NCBI GenBank assembly: GCA_963580285.1
Contig: OY757024.1
Location: 118,981,345 to 119,045,344, forward strand
Origin: Lucinisca nassula
Taxonomy: Eukaryota > Mollusca > Bivalvia > Lucinida > Lucinidae
Direction: 5' to 3'
DNA length: 64,000 nucleotides
How positions within the stretch are numbered: position 1 is the stretch's first letter; every line of letters begins with the position of its first letter. A model generated the notes under the pieces. That model did no database searches. It saw only the letters and a program-made list of their open reading frames with translations, and was not told the DNA's origin. The position numbers and the translations under genes are program-made. Positions 63,835 to 64,000 of the stretch are shown piece after piece.

Positions 63835-64000
63835 TGACAGCAAGAAACCATTGAAATGCTGGAGCAAAAGAAAACCAACAGTTAAAACTCCGATGGGCCC
63901 GACCAGAGACAGAGCATCAGGCACCAACCAACATTACCTTGAATTAGATCTCTAATTATCAATAAGCCTTTACGTTGGAACCGTCATAGAAACTGAGGCC

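Larger units (their letters stand above)
63273..64000 (-). mobile_element. PLE-A tail A copy, continues past the window
   Basis: Terminus AGTAGAAGTAAAACAAAGAT at 63273, colinear with tail A to the window end (ACGTTGGAACCGTCATAGAA). Interrupted at 63708-63834 by an HHR-2 insertion that replaces the AGGACTC bases. Confidence 0.88.

Overview
The window is animal nuclear DNA, most likely from a marine bivalve mollusc (possibly a mussel; no marker names the species). Evidence: spliced CUB and Kringle exons of a host gene, tRNA-derived SINEs, Penelope-like retroelements, a Maverick/Polinton, MITEs and hammerhead-ribozyme repeats. It is AT-rich with no operons. Nearly every long ORF belongs to a mobile element.

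Host gene (minus strand). Four exons with good splice sites and compatible phases can be read from high to low coordinates: second half of a CUB domain (about 43812-43657), a complete Kringle domain (32504-32226), first half of another CUB domain (26043-25847) and its second half (835-667). The three introns are about 11, 6 and 25 kb and are packed with repeats. The encoded order is CUB-Kringle-CUB; both ends of the gene lie outside what I can recognise.

Dominant repeat. A Penelope-like family, here called PLE-A, makes up a large part of the window. Its RT has motifs PKLHKKP, YDFSTLYTTLP, GIPMGTNCAP and RYLDD, and I see no GIY-YIG domain in it. The RT is followed by a roughly 0.6 kb 3' region in two flavours: tail A ends GATCTTTGTTTTACTTCTAC, tail B ends TGATCATTGCCTCCACTTCT. 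Most copies are 5'-truncated, some are head-to-tail. The best is 9628-11745. A different PLE with a C-terminal GIY-YIG domain (35907-37745) sits inside a PLE-A copy at a TATATA site.

Other elements, left to right: hammerhead-ribozyme repeats of two related families (1311-1716, 12709-13372, 21849-21984, 27620-27723, 33065-33313, 63708-63834); a palindromic foldback element (2391-2911) next to a mariner transposase relic split by a SINE with a perfect target duplication; a recurring MITE with a long central hairpin, here called hpMITE; a copia-like LTR element (15120-17454) with LTR, primer site, Gag and protease; satellites and minisatellites; a pogo-like MITE with TA duplication (24599-24988).

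From about 48.6 to 63.3 kb lies a decayed Maverick/Polinton: three small genes, integrase, protein-primed DNA polymerase B, a Cys-rich protein, packaging ATPase, major capsid protein and a further coiled-coil gene. It was later hit by several PLE-A insertions, including 3.3 kb inside the polymerase. All its larger genes carry frameshifts or stops, so it is a fossil. Protease and minor capsid genes were not recognised.
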